Below, piece after piece: positions 52,311-63,525 of a stretch of 64,000 nucleotides of DNA (the first letter of the stretch is position 1; each line of letters opens with the position of its first letter). Below the pieces are notes generated by a model, which saw only the letters and a list, made by a program, of their open reading frames with translations, searched no databases and was not told the DNA's origin. The position numbers and the translations under genes are program-made. This DNA is from Clavaria fumosa (Eukaryota > Basidiomycota > Agaricomycetes > Agaricales > Clavariaceae). The stretch spans positions 124,001-188,000 of the forward strand of contig OX637795.1 of NCBI GenBank assembly GCA_951802425.1. Direction: 5' to 3'.

Positions 52311-55300
52311 TCATTTGTTATCACAAAGTTCAAGTTCCATGGAAGCCTTCCTCTTCATGGAGCCTAAAGCAGACAAAAGATCCTCAGTAAATATTAGATC
52401 ATTGTGGCTCCAGGATCCTAAACAAAGGTATGAACGAATTGAGAGAGGGGACAGAGCATTGCGAGTGAAATGCAGGAGCTGTCGGCCTTGCGAGAACACA
52501 CGCTCAACAGCTGTGGATGTCGCTGTGCACAAGATGTCAGTTTTGCATTACAAGAGAGGCTCACACGAACCTGGTATGCTCAGATAATCAAGTGCCATTC
52601 GAGAGAGGTTTGGGTAAACCCTGCGATTGTTGTACCACCACTTGAGAGGGTCATGGACCTTCTCAACTGGCAACTTGAGGTAGTCGTCAAGTTCGCTATG
52701 TGTGGCAGTCGTTTTCTCGTCAACAGAGTAGTCTGCGAAGCAGCTGAACTCATCGTCGAATCGTTCCTGACATCACATGAGTGTTCATGATATGGTGATA
52801 GAATAGCAATAGCAGTTGTGGCTTACAATAGTGCCTTTGTGCATTTCATTCGTCTCATTCGTCTCCTGCGTGCGCTCCTCTGTACCTTCATAATTCTTGA
52901 TGTACTCCTCACAAACAATGTCCTCTGCAGTCTCAATCCATTCAGCTTTCCAATTGTGTACTCAGAAGTACTCAAGCTTGAGACTGGGGTGAAGGACTGA
53001 GGGCATGATTAGTGATGGTGACAAATGTATACAATACTCTCACCCATTGCGATGCGATAGGCAGATGAGTTATCCATGGCGCCGTAGTACTTGTCGAGTT
53101 TGGCAGCTGCCACCTACATGGCAACTTGGATTGCCTCATGATACGCCTCCTTGCTTTGACGATTGAGCCTGTCTGTAATCTTATCCATAGCTGGGATAAC
53201 ACCAGCCACGCTGGCAGTGTCACGCGAGAAGAAGATGGTTGCTTTTTTGTATTGCTATTGACATGAATAGGTTAGTTGGTGACAAGAGTACAATCCCACA
53301 GTGTGCACCTAGAGTACAGCAACAAGATCTCCGACAATGATCCAGTCCTCGTCGTCAAGCTCGAACTTGCATAGTTTCAATGCCTTGTCACTCGTAATGT
53401 TGTCAATTGGCCTGCGATACTCAAGGGCAACACTCAGCATGTCATATGTAGAGTTCCATCTGGTGACGACATCGCGAGGGATAAGCTTTGGTTTGAAATT
53501 AAGCTCTTTGCAAACTCGGCGCCAGGCAGGCAGCATGATTGTGGTTGAATGGATAATTGTGAAGGCCAACTGGCGAACCTGAGGTTGTGAAGGTTAGTTT
53601 CATGAATGCAGCGTAGCCTGGTCACCAAGATACCTTTGACACAATGGTGCGGATGATGGCTGTTTTCTCCATAAGATCCGCGCACTGATTCTCGTCAAGG
53701 TCTGCCAACTCATCCTCGCTTTCCTCTTTGTTGTTATCACAGCCAAACTCTTTGTCATGCGCACCCTCCTCATCACTGTCTGACTCTCCTTCAAAACCTA
53801 AGCCATCATCTAACTCGGGGTTGTCCATGGCTACTGTGGAAGAGAGGCCAGCATTGAAAGGTTTGAGAAGAGTTTCAGCGGACAGCTGGAGTGTGTGGTT
53901 GAAGCAGCGGATGCGGTTGACTTCATCAAAGGCATTGGATATGCTGTCGAGGTGGGTGATCATCGTATCATTAGAGGTGGCATTGTCGGCAATGATGGAC
54001 AGGATCTGGATGGCATGTACAGTCAGTAGCTGCCCTAAAGCGGTCTTGTCATTCCTACATACCTTCTCCTCAAGGCCGTGTCACCTAAGCATCGCGCTGA
54101 AGGCCTGAGCAAGGTTGGCTCCTGAATGAGACTTGGGGTAATGTCAGTTTTCTTGTACATTGCATGCCATACAACCAGGTAACGCACCTGGGCTACCTTG
54201 ACAACATCTAAAAGAAAAGAGAACATTCGGCCTTGGTGTTCCAAGTGAACAGTCCAAGCGACAAAGGCACGATGATTTGGTGATGTCCATGCATCGGTAG
54301 CAAAATGAATGCGCCCAGGGTGGTCCTGGAATGAGTGTCAATGACATTCATTGACGAGAGAGTAGATATGGATGTACATGTAATAGTTTATCCACCCGTT
54401 GCTGGCACTTGGCAAAACAAGCCTTGATATCGCGACCCACAGTCTGTGGAGAAGGCCACTTCATGGTTGGTTGCCCTGCTGAAAGAAGCTCTCGCAACTC
54501 GCGATCCCTCATGACATTTGCAGGTCGGTTGCTTTCAGTCACCCAACGGACAATATGGGCACTAAGCACGATGAGCAGCATACAAGATAGCAAATAGAGG
54601 TACGTACCGTGCTTCCACGCTGGTATGTTGACGGTGGGAGAAGTGAACGGGCTGTTGTCCAGGGCAAGCGAAGATAGAAAAGATAGAAGATGACTGGGCC
54701 TTTGCATCACTGCCAGTCGCAGCGTTTGAAACAGCCTCTGCACCAAAACATTTCGTCGCATGGTACTTGAGGTTAGCTGTCGATGCCCTATCTTTCGAGT
54801 CCTGGTAGCGGCATACTCCACCAGCAGACGTCTTGCATCGAGGAGCAGCACAAGTGAAGAAATGACATGGGCGGCCTTCGTGAGTTTGAATGGCAACTTC
54901 GGCTTTGAAAAAGCCATAGATTGATGAACGCCAGGTGCATTTGAGTTTCGCTAAACACACTCAGTGGGTGAGGACAAATGTGGGATAGAAATGGGCTACG
55001 TACCCAACTGTGTCTTGGGGTCATCAAAGCCAGAATCCCCTTCATCGTCATCATCACCTTCAAGATCAAGTAGTTCTTCAATGGAATCGTTGCCGTTATC
55101 GGGGCCTGTGGGTATCTGCATGTGTGAAGGGGAGAGAGTGTGGTGGGCTTGCTTGAACGGACTCACTATGGCCTTAGCACCAGTCTTGATGCCTTTCTTG
55201 ACAACATTCTTGAGTGAAGATGAAATCAAAGAGGCTGGGTGTGTCGAAGACTGTTGTGAGGTTGTAGAACTTTGATGCAAAATGGCCGGCACAGTCGCAA

Positions 55301-55340
55301 GCTTTGACAAAGCAGCTTCAGGATCTCTGAAACGCCCCAT
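52311..55340 (-). pseudogene. hAT transposase, multi-exon, inactivated
   Basis: Traced on the minus strand: an acidic N terminus (from 55340), a BED-type zinc finger (CTWRSSIYGFF, CAAPRCKTSAGGV...LKYHATKC, about 54950-54740), HFATDAWTSPNHRAFVAWTVH (about 54270), a DNATSNDTMI and NRIRCFNHTLQLS region (about 53990-53880), DVVTRWNSTYDML (about 53470) and the C-terminal dimerisation motif STAVERVFSQGRQLLHFTRN ending at 52311. Several short introns separate these blocks. At least three in-frame stops remain: TGA after SAMLR (about 54085), TAG in QVAM*VAAAKLDKYY (about 53115) and TGA after KLEYF (about 52965). Two look like CGA-to-TGA changes. Confidence 0.9.
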
Positions 55341-55601
55341 GACCGTGACTGGGACTACAAGAATACTTACTATTTTTCAAGGCCCTTTTAAACCTTTTGA
55401 CATAGGCCCATGCATAACACCGTCGTGAGTCCAGGTGAAGTCAAGGCACAAGAATTATTTGATTGTGTATGTTTACTCACTATGAACCATTGCAGGCTGT
55501 ATAGCCACATGGGTTAACCATGGCCCATCCCCAATGCATTGCAGACCGGTATGGCGGCATGCGTTGGAAGGTCAACATTGCTGATTGCAGGCGGTACACT
55601 A

Positions 55602-55893
55602 GCAGTCAGAGTCCTGATGTGACATCACATTACTTTGGGTGGATGCAGAGCTCCATGCGCTTGGGGCTCTCCTCCTCACATTGTTTAATGTCTCTCATCT
55701 GAGAGTCCTGGTGTGATTTCACATTACTTTGGGTGGATGCAGAGCTCCATGCGCTTGGGGCTCTCCTCCTCACATTGTTTAATGTCTCTCATCTGAGATT
55801 CCTGGTGTGACTTCACATTACTTTGGGTGGATGCAGAGCTCCATGCGCTTGGAGCTCTCCTCCTCACATTGCTTAATGTCTCTCATCTGAGAT
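55602..55893 (+). repeat. 94-bp tandem repeat, 3 units
   Basis: TTACTTTGGGTGGATGCAGA recurs at 55630, 55724 and 55818, a period of 94 bp. It lies between the transposase and the captured sequences of the hAT element. Confidence 0.9.
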
Positions 55894-55993
55894 GCCCTTC
55901 TTTGTGCATCATGACGGACAAGAGACTTATTCACTGTTTGCCTTTCTTTTGTTAGTTAGATTAGTTAGATAGGGAGGTCTACTGCACGAAGCT

Positions 55994-56754
55994 GTGTGGC
56001 TGTATGCCCAGACTGCACGCCACCTACCTGCTCACACCACTTGGCTCCTCCACCTTAGCATCCTCACAGCACCTCCACCCTTTGCAGACACATCAGACGC
56101 CGCTGCAGCGGACACAGCGGAGGTAGCGCTCCTCCACTCCGGGCTCAACACCGCCTTCTCGATGCCCCGCCCCGTGGCGGCTGCTGAAGAAGACGCCCTG
56201 TGCGTTTGTGGTGGCCCCTTACCATGCGCGTGCCCGCTTGCTGACTATATTGGACACACAGCCATCCGCAGTGGCCCTGCGGTGCTCGCCATGCACTGGG
56301 AATCTGGGACAAGCACAGGACCGTGCAGCAGAAGTGCGCGTTTTTTCCGTTTCTCCCTCTCCTCCCTCCCCATGCATCGTGTTCCTCCTACTGACGCGCT
56401 GGCCAGCTACGCCGTGCTGGGGCTCGCGCACGCCCTGACGCTGCGCGGGGGCGTGTCGGCGAGTGTCCCCGAAGCTGGAGACGCACACACACATGCTGCC
56501 GATGACGACGACACGCACTCGCCCCGGGAGCCAAACCGGGACCCCGAGCCCGACTGCGACGCGCTGCCCCCGGGCCGCGGGCGCCTCGTGCGGGATGCGG
56601 CGGGCACGGTGGTCGGGTTCACACTGCCCACGTCTGATGTGGGGGGCGGCGTGGACATGGACGTGGACATCCTCCTTCTCTCCCCTCCTGCCCACACATG
56701 CACCAACGCCCCCCCTCCGCACGCCACACTGCACCCCACGCCCCACACAGGCAA
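55994..56754 (+). pseudogene. Captured host-type fragment, possibly Nop16-like
   Basis: GC-rich and CpG-rich plus-strand open reading inside the hAT. SYAVLGLAHALTLRGGVSASV and, about 60 residues on, LPPGRGRLVRDAAGTVVGF resemble, in order, the NYxxLGL...GG and GRxxRDxxGNVV motifs I associate with the ribosome-biogenesis factor Nop16; this match is from memory and weak. The N-terminal part is not recognised. No start or splice structure is certain. Confidence 0.35.
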
Positions 56755-57357
56755 CCTTCCTGCATGACAACCTACAGATGAACATGAACATTGTGCATGC
56801 GAAGCTCATGTCGTGCCTCTCGACATGCATCTTCCCGGACGGTGTCGTGCTCCTGCTCAATGAGACGAAGGTGCACCACAGCCCACTGCATGGCAGTAAT
56901 TATGGATATGTGTATGGGAAGCATTTGTTGGATGTGCAGAATCGGTGTGTCTATCTTTCGTTATTTTTGTGGCTAAACACCCCTCAGGGCATACCACAAA
57001 GAGTTTTGGTGCAACCTCATGTCCACAATCCTGACGAATGTGTTTGGGCAAAACAATAACTTGCACATCACCCCTTTCTCTTCCTTCCAGCATTGGTCAT
57101 TGATAACTTTTCATCAGTGACCTTGAAGACTCACACGTCATCCCAGGGCTGATCCGCAAATGCTACCTAGCAAAAAGTAAGCCTGGGCAAGAACCCACCC
57201 CACCACACAGAGAACAGGACACTCTTCGTTGTGTACGGCACGGGCAAGCCGCTGCGGCAGTTCATCTACTCACTGGACCTAGTGAAGCTGTTTGTGTGGA
57301 TGCTGTGTGAGTATGACGATGTGGAGCCAGTCATCTTTTCCGGTGAGCTCTCCGGCT
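56755..57357 (+). pseudogene. GDP-L-fucose synthase-like gene fragment captured by hAT
   Basis: After a probable CACACAG acceptor, the plus strand reads TFLHDNLQMNMNIVHAKLM, SCLSTCIFPDG, then NYGYVYGKHLLDVQNR (the YxxxK short-chain dehydrogenase signature as found in GDP-L-fucose synthase) and a GTGTGT donor. After about 45 bp comes TNVFGQNNN, and after stops a further exon [38 protein letters not shown]. The family reduces and epimerises GDP-4-keto-6-deoxymannose to GDP-fucose. The N-terminal NAD(P)-binding part and the C terminus are missing and frames are broken, so it is a relic. Confidence 0.8.
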
Positions 57358-57612
57358 TTGCGTTTGTGCCAGGAGGTTGTTGTATTTCAGATTTGGCTGT
57401 CCACCCTGCCATCATACCATACATATATTCTTTTGATTTAGAAATACTTTTCATATTATTACTATAATAGGAAACTGTAAACCTGGCAAACTGTGGTTAT
57501 GGTGCACGGTCTGGCTGGGGGTACAGGATTAGGACACCACACCCGTAACCCTGGAACCCTTGAGCCAAAACCCACGGATAAACCCGCACCCATGGATTTC
57601 CCTACTCCCCTC

Positions 57613-57660
57613 TGTGTGGACTGTGCCTGGCTGTAGCTATGTTCCTTCAGCTCCTGAGTC
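57613..57660 (+). repeat. Continuation of the minisatellite after the hAT
   Basis: TGTGTGGACTGTGCCTGGCTGTAGCTATGTTCCTTCAGCTCCTG continues the unit interrupted at 52085, confirming the insertion. Confidence 0.75.
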
Positions 57661-58839
57661 TTTCTCTTCTCAGTGTGTCTCAACACACATTGGCATCACA
57701 TTCGCCAGGCATCGTGTCATTGGCGTGCCATACACCTCTTTCTCTCTCAGTTTCCCAAAAAATGAGAAAAAAAAGAGGGGATTATATTCGTCCCCCCCTC
57801 ATTCGTACTTCGTTCATGGCCCACGCGTACTTCGTTCGTGCCTCCCCACTCCCTTTGTGATACTCCCTTTCATTCTAACCCCCTCTTTTTTCATTCATAC
57901 TTCTCATTAGTCCTTTTACCGCTTTGTTGACACACATTCAAGTAAATCTACTAGTTGAACCCCTCGGGCCTCGGCTGAGAGGTTGCACGGACCCAGCTAA
58001 CCCTCACTGCGATTAAGTGTCACGATTGGAGACTGTAACAATTACCTTGGTTGTACTTACTCCCACTGCTGCCCACCACCATCACAGGCACCGCCGCCGC
58101 CGCCGTCACTGCAGTTGCCGCCGCCGCTGCCACAGAAAAAAAAAGACGAAAGAAAAGGAAAACACACGGCGCGCTGGGAGCTCCTGGGTGCAGTTGCCGA
58201 AAAAAAAAACACACACACACACACGACGCACGGGCATGTGCATGTGCATGTTTTGGGGGGCAAGGCAAGGAGGGGCGGGCTTCTGCTTCTGCTGCTGCTG
58301 CTGCGCAGGCTGTAAATGTTGGCGAGTGGGCGGGGAGCAGACGGGGGGAAAGGAGGCGTGGGCGTTTGCTGCTGCTCCTGCGGTTGCGATTGTGACGGCG
58401 CGGTGCGAGGGATTCCGGAAGCCGGGAAGACCTTGACTGTTCTGATGCTGCGCTGCCCGGGGGTGGGTTTACAAAGTTACAGTAGCCAGGGCGGAGAAAG
58501 GGGGTGCTGCTGCTGCGCTGCGGTTGCAGCGATGGCGACAGCGCGGAGGATAGAAGCTGGGGGGGGGGGGGGTGTCGTGGGGGTTTTAGCAGATGGGGCA
58601 GAGCGGGTGCGTAGGCACGTGGAGGGTGGGCGTTCTGTTGATGTGGCCTCACACACCACACACACACATTGGGGCTGAGCGCTGAGCAGGTGCTAGGCAC
58701 AGAGATACGTGTTTTGGACGTGAGAATTTCGTGTATACAAGCATGCTGCTCGCGCGTCCCTTGCCGACACTCGCCGAGACTGTGCTCTGCCTGTCGTCGT
58801 CTTGGTCGTCCTCATCATCGACCTCCGGAATACGAGGGA
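57661..58839. other. Low-complexity, gene-poor stretch
   Basis: Contains an A9(CA)n run near 58200-58225, (CTG)n-like tracts near 58280-58310 and 58370, and a G13 run near 58559-58572. Opposed open frames here come from composition. No gene is supported. Confidence 0.5.
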
Positions 58840-59045
58840 TTCACTGGACGCCGGTGTTCGGCCTGAGTGTGCTGGCGGTGCTGCTCGGGACGAGGGTACG
58901 GCTGGACTGCTTCCGCACGCTGAGACGGCTGTTCACGTTCGACCTGACGGTGTGCGCGAGTGGTGCTACGCGTGGGTGCGGCACCCAGCGTACACGGGGA
59001 GCATGCTGCTCGTGCTTGGGTCCGGGCTCGCGCACCTGACGCGCG
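58840..59045 (+). pseudogene. Isoprenylcysteine carboxyl methyltransferase-like fragment
   Basis: One frame reads HWTPVFGLSVLAVLLGTRVRLDCFRTLRRLFTFDLTV and another continues YAWVRHPAYTGSMLLVLGSGL. Together they match the membrane-embedded ICMT/Ste14-type fold (a membrane segment, CFRxLxxxFTFxLTV, then GPYxxVRHPxYTG). The segment between, including the GPY residues, has been lost by a small frame-changing deletion. No start or C terminus was found. Confidence 0.65.
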
Positions 59046-59073
59046 GGAGCTGGGGGTTGGGCCCGGGACTGAC

Positions 59074-59106
59074 ACGGGGTGGGGTGGGGTGGGGTGGGGG
59101 TGGGGC
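59074..59106 (+). repeat. (GGGGT)n simple repeat, quadruplex-prone
   Basis: Five or six G4 runs, each separated by a single T, just after the ICMT-like fragment. It could form a very stable G-quadruplex on the plus strand. Confidence 0.85.
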
Positions 59107-59370
59107 ATGCCCGGCGGAAGCGACGGGACCGGGGGCTTGCGTGCACATGGAGAGAGGTGGCGCCAAGGTGGCCCCCCTCGGGCGGATCGATGACCACCGG
59201 AGGCGGGGCGGGGGGAGGGGTGACATGACACGAGTGTCAACTGTAGTGGGAAAGTGTGGGCTGATTACTGTAAAGTGTGGGCTGATTAAAGGAAGTGGCA
59301 GAGCCAAACAATGCACAAATACGAAATTTCAACATAACACCGTCCTTCTCAACTGTCGGACGCGTCAACC

Positions 59371-61671
59371 ATGTCTATTCCGCCTCGAACGCCTGAGAGT
59401 CGCACAAGGCCAACCCTTCCAGCCACTGTCTTTGATACTCCCCATACACGAACCTCACATTCCACGTCCTCTGGCATATTAAGCGCCGTACGGCACCAGA
59501 GGACCGTCGAATGCTACCTACGCGATGAGCTCTCTGGCTCCATTCAAAAAGATAACACCACATTTTTCGATCGTCTCACTGATCATGTCAATAGTGATAA
59601 GGCTCTGACCGACTGTATCCATGCTGCATCTATGGAGTTGCATGCCTGGCCCCGGGAGAAGTTGGGCGAGAGGCAGTACTACAGGCCATGGGCGTCTATG
59701 TTGAACAAGTTCGCCACCACTTTTCGAACCCATTTTGTCAAGACTCCACCCCCCACACCCCTCCGCGACATTCACTTTTACCGTTATGATCGCTCCGTGC
59801 AGCACAAGCAATCCGAAGTCAAGCTGAAGCCAGACGTGTTAGGCCTACCACCGCCGGTATTGGATGAAGAGGATGCATTTCGTGCTGCATGGGGGGACGT
59901 TATCATTGTCGGAGAGGCTAAATTTGACGACTTCCCACGTCTCATCCATCAAACAGCAACGTACGCGCGTGCCATCTTTTCCCATCAACCTAATCGACTC
60001 TGGGTTTATGCCATCATGCTTACACGACCCAATGCCATGATATTTGCTCGATACGATCGCTCTGGTCTTATCATGTCCCCGGAGTGCGATATCTCACATC
60101 AAGTTGGCCGACTGAACATCGCAAAGGGCTTGTGCGCCTTGATGACACTTAGCGACACGCAATTCGGGATCGATAGGACTATATCCGGCAACAATATCAT
60201 CATTGGTAGCGTGGTTTTTTCTATCGTCGAAACCCTATGCTACCGTGAATGTGTGCGAGGTCGTGGGACGCGTGTGTACGTCTTGGAACCAAAGGTCCAG
60301 GGCTCCCAAAATACCATCCCCGCAATCAACACGGCAGAGACCAACGTAGCGATCACGTCTCCACCTGTTCTTCGTAGGAGTTCGCGGTTGAAGAAGAAAG
60401 AAGATGAGGAGGTGAAGGCGGTAGCAAATGTGCCCCAGACGGTGCGTTGTTGTCTCTTTTAGCTTCGTCACTTTTTCCAACCTCAAACAGGATACTGTCC
60501 AATTCGAGCAAGGCAAGGTGCAGCTGAAGGCGCATCCACTTCCGAATGTCGTGATGGAGGGCAAAAGTTGTATACTGAAGGAGGCATGGGGTTTAAAAGG
60601 CTTTGATAGAGAAGGCGATGTAATCAGCTCGTTTCAACGATACGGAGATCGGCGAATCTTCGGTGTACCCTCTTATGGCCCTCGTTACGTAGCAATGGCC
60701 GATGCCAACACGCCCTACTCCACGGATATGTTTACATCGGGCGATACAGAAGTTCGGGAGCTGGTGCGCCAAGTCATATGGACAAAAGGTCGGAATCTAT
60801 CAGAGGCTAAAGGACCGAAGGAGCTCTTCACCGCAATGTTACACGCGATCAAAGGTATGAGAGAGTGTTTTCGCTTTCCTATACTCATTCTGTCACCCAG
60901 GGCTACTCAATGTCTTTAGGCTCGGGTTCGTACACCGTGATGTCAGCAGTGGGAACATATGGATCGTCGATGCGGAGATAGGACGTATGGTTTTGCAGTA
61001 AGTGAAAGACAAAGCGCGATAACTATTCGACTTACAGATGTAATTCTTAGAAATGGAACGCTAAATTATACCCAAGAAGAGTTCAAGGCCGTTCTAGGAG
61101 ATTTCGATCACACTGTGAAGATTGATAGAGTGGAGGGCGAACAATCATCTCATCGAACCGTGAGTATTACTAATTGTAGATGGAATTCATCTGATTGACG
61201 AAAGCTAAGGGAACACTGCCCTTCCTGGCTACACATCTCCTCACTACCATCGAGACGGAGATTCCGCGACACTCACCCGTCCATGACTTGGAGTCTTGTT
61301 TATGGGTTTCAATGTGGGTTGCTGTACACATTATCCTGGATCGGACGAAAGACAATGGGGGGCATCGAGCCAAGGATGAGCGTGTGCTTGGGAAATTGAT
61401 GCCAGAACACTCGGACATGGATGGTGTCGCAAGCGCCAAGCAATCCCTTTTGTCTTTTATGCGAAAGCACCTGAGCAACAATTTCGACCCGTTCCGGCCT
61501 ATCTTATTACAATTGGCGTCCGTGGCAAGAAGCTACTATGAGGCATCAACGGATAAGCAACAGGAAGGAAAGCAGTTCACAACGGAGGAAATAGAGAAAG
61601 CATTTGCGAAGTACATGAAGATTTTCGAAGAGTATATGCCGCAGGAGGAGACTTGGGACTACTTGCACTAA
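59371..61671 (+). CDS. FunK1-type fungal protein kinase, five exons
   Basis: Exons 59371-60441, 60491-60854, 60901-60997, 61051-61159 and 61210-61671 join in phase into 700 codons. The four introns of 46-53 bp have GT...AG ends (GTGCGT, GTATGA, GTAAGT, GTGAGT). Motifs are a conserved N-terminal FunK1 region, LWVYAIMLTRPNAMIFARYDRSG, the catalytic loop FVHRDVSSGNIWIVD, an altered activation motif LGDFDHT (DFD for DFG, usual in this family), HRTGTLPFLATHLL and a C-terminal helical lobe. The family is specific to multicellular fungi and largely expanded in mushrooms; substrates are unknown. No inactivating change was seen. An AATAAA lies at about 61733-61738, 62 bp after the stop. This is the only apparently complete host-type gene here. 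Confidence 0.92.
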
Positions 61672-61732
61672 ATGCCATGGATGTAACTTACAGTGCAATA
61701 TGAAAATTTCCTGGTTATTAGTAGTTATGAAT

Positions 61733-61740
61733 AAATAAAA
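61733..61740 (+). terminator. Putative polyadenylation signal of the FunK1 gene
   Basis: GAATAAATAAAATG contains AATAAA 62-70 bp after the stop codon, in AT-rich DNA. Confidence 0.4.
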
Positions 61741-61777
61741 TGAAAATAATACATCCTATGATGTTAGGCTGGGAGCA

Positions 61778-61975
61778 ACAACCCTTCATCTGGCACATGA
61801 CATGCCACATGGATACATTAGTCTTATTCACATTACCAGCATTACCCATGGTCACAAGCATCACCATGTGACCCACCTCATGATGTGACAACATCAATAT
61901 TCATATATGCAGCCATCAGTCAGCTGCATATGTTCTTCTAAACAGCACTAATAACTACTTCACAGCTACCATATT
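61778..61975 (+). repeat. Repeat R1, copy beside gypsy B
   Basis: Matches 24236-24416, with the insertion of AACAGCACT after GTTCTTCTAA. It lies upstream of R2 and of the gypsy B coding relic. Confidence 0.75.
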
Positions 61976-62145
61976 TCAAATTTTGCTGGAAGACCTGAGG
62001 AACCCTAAATGAATTTTTGGGGTGAAAAAAAAGTTTTGAGGGAAAGCACCAAATGAGAGTAACCATCATCAAAGACATAATGAGGACTAAAAGGGGGGAT
62101 TTTTTGTTGTTGGGAATATTTCATTTGGGGTCCTTGTCAGGGTGC

Positions 62146-62503
62146 CACCACTAAGTACAAACTTGTGTGAGGACTGTGAGAACTGGATTCTGACTGTATG
62201 GTGGAATTGTTGCTTTGTGGGTGATGGGAGGGGAGAGAGGGAATATGATAGGTATGGGATGGCCCAGTATAGCATTGCATTTGTTTTGGAATCCCATGGT
62301 TGGTTTTGATAAACAGAAGAATTTTGACTGGTTTGGTCAGCAGCTTTGGCATGCATTGGGAAATGAGTTTGGGGAAAATGTAAACCATAGAAATTGAAGA
62401 TTAGAGGGTAGATATAGGCACACAAGATTTCAAAGGACTAGCTTGAGTGGTTAGCTTGCAGTGAAAGAAAGTGCAGATGCACCATCTGCACAAGGACTAT
62501 GCT
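62146..62503 (+). repeat. Repeat R2, copy 3
   Basis: Corresponds to 25121-25489 with about 5-8% differences and small gaps. It ends TGCACAAGGACTATGCTGTTA right before the gypsy B leader. A second match in the same order as at 24-26 kb supports R2 as LTR or leader sequence of family B. Confidence 0.8.
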
Positions 62504-62733
62504 GTTAAGAGCTGTATGAGAGAGAGAGGAGGACTCCCACTGGGGAGAAGAACTGTGGTGTCAGCCCCATTTCTGTCCCTGTGCCTGCTGCTAGTATACC
62601 CCGATATACTATCTTGCAGCAGAGACATACCCGAATTGGGGCTGAGGTGAAGGAGGAAGTGAGACTGGCAGAGCACCTAACTGTGGTGTGGCCGGAAGTG
62701 GGGAAACATGTGCCATGAGAGCTAGCCATCCAG

Positions 62734-63519
62734 GTGCACTTGGAGGCTCTCAGCACTGGCAAGTTGGCCATGATGAAGGCCCTTGTTGACTCAGGGTGCA
62801 CCAACTGCTTCATGGACATGGAGTGGGCAAAAGGAGTGGGACTGGAGCCATCTCCCCTGCTGAACCCAATCACCATGTATAATGTGGATGGGACACAGAA
62901 CAGAGATGGAAAGGTCCAGTATGGGATAGAGCTGCTGGTGAGGGTTGGTGACCACCAAGAGTGGGTCCACTTTCTGCTGGGAAAGTCCCAATCCCACAAG
63001 GTCATCCTTGGGCATGACTGGCTCAAGCGACACAACCCTGACATTGACTGGAAGAAGGCAGAGCTGAGCCTTACCCACTGCCCCCCACAGTGTTCCCCAT
63101 CCCCTCGAGTCCCTGCTCCCCCAAAAACAAGTACCCTCACATCTGTGAGTATTCCAGACACCTGTTTTCCCAACTCTGGCCCTACCCCTGATTGGCCCAG
63201 CCACTACCCTTCAGTTTTTAGTGAAGCAAAGTGGGATGAACTTCCCTGCTCCCAACCAGACTTTGATATTAAGATTGAGTTCAAAAAGGACCCTGAGCAC
63301 CTCTCTTCCAAGCTATACTCACTGATGAGGGAGGAGATGGTGGAGATGAACCATTGGGTGGATGAGCAGCTTGCTTCTGGACGAATCTGGCCCTCAAAAT
63401 CCCTGTATGCCAGTCCCTTCTTCTTCAAACATGAGAAGGACAAGCTGCAGCTGATTATCAACTACTCAAGGCTGAATGCACACCTGATTAAGGACAACTA
63501 CCCCCTCCCCCACATCTGA
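62734..63519 (+). pseudogene. Gypsy B protease and N-terminal reverse transcriptase
   Basis: Plus strand: KALVDSGCTNCFMD (protease DSG), VILGHDWLKRHNPDIDW, then the RT start (LYSLMREEMVEMNHWVDEQL, SLYASPFFFKHEKDKLQLIINYSRLNAHLIKDNYPLPHI). A TGA follows and the catalytic YxDD region is absent. The start at 62734 is the first ATG of the open frame; gag lies upstream in broken frames or was lost. Confidence 0.88.
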
Positions 63520-63525
63520 GATACA

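Larger units (their letters stand above)
52094..57604 (-). mobile_element. hAT transposon carrying host gene fragments
   Basis: 5,511 bp. The ends are TAGGGCATTCCACGGGTA and, inverted, TAGGGAAATCCATGGGTG, with the perfect 8-bp duplication CTCCCCTC (52086-52093 and 57605-57612). Minus-strand transposase occupies the left 3.2 kb. The right 2 kb holds tandem repeats and plus-strand fragments that look like host genes. The transposase is broken, so this copy cannot move on its own. Confidence 0.93.

Noticed and set aside
58017..58700. Opposed 139- and 226-codon frames
   Set aside because: Based on (CA)n, CTG-rich and G-rich tracts; no family similarity or splice logic.
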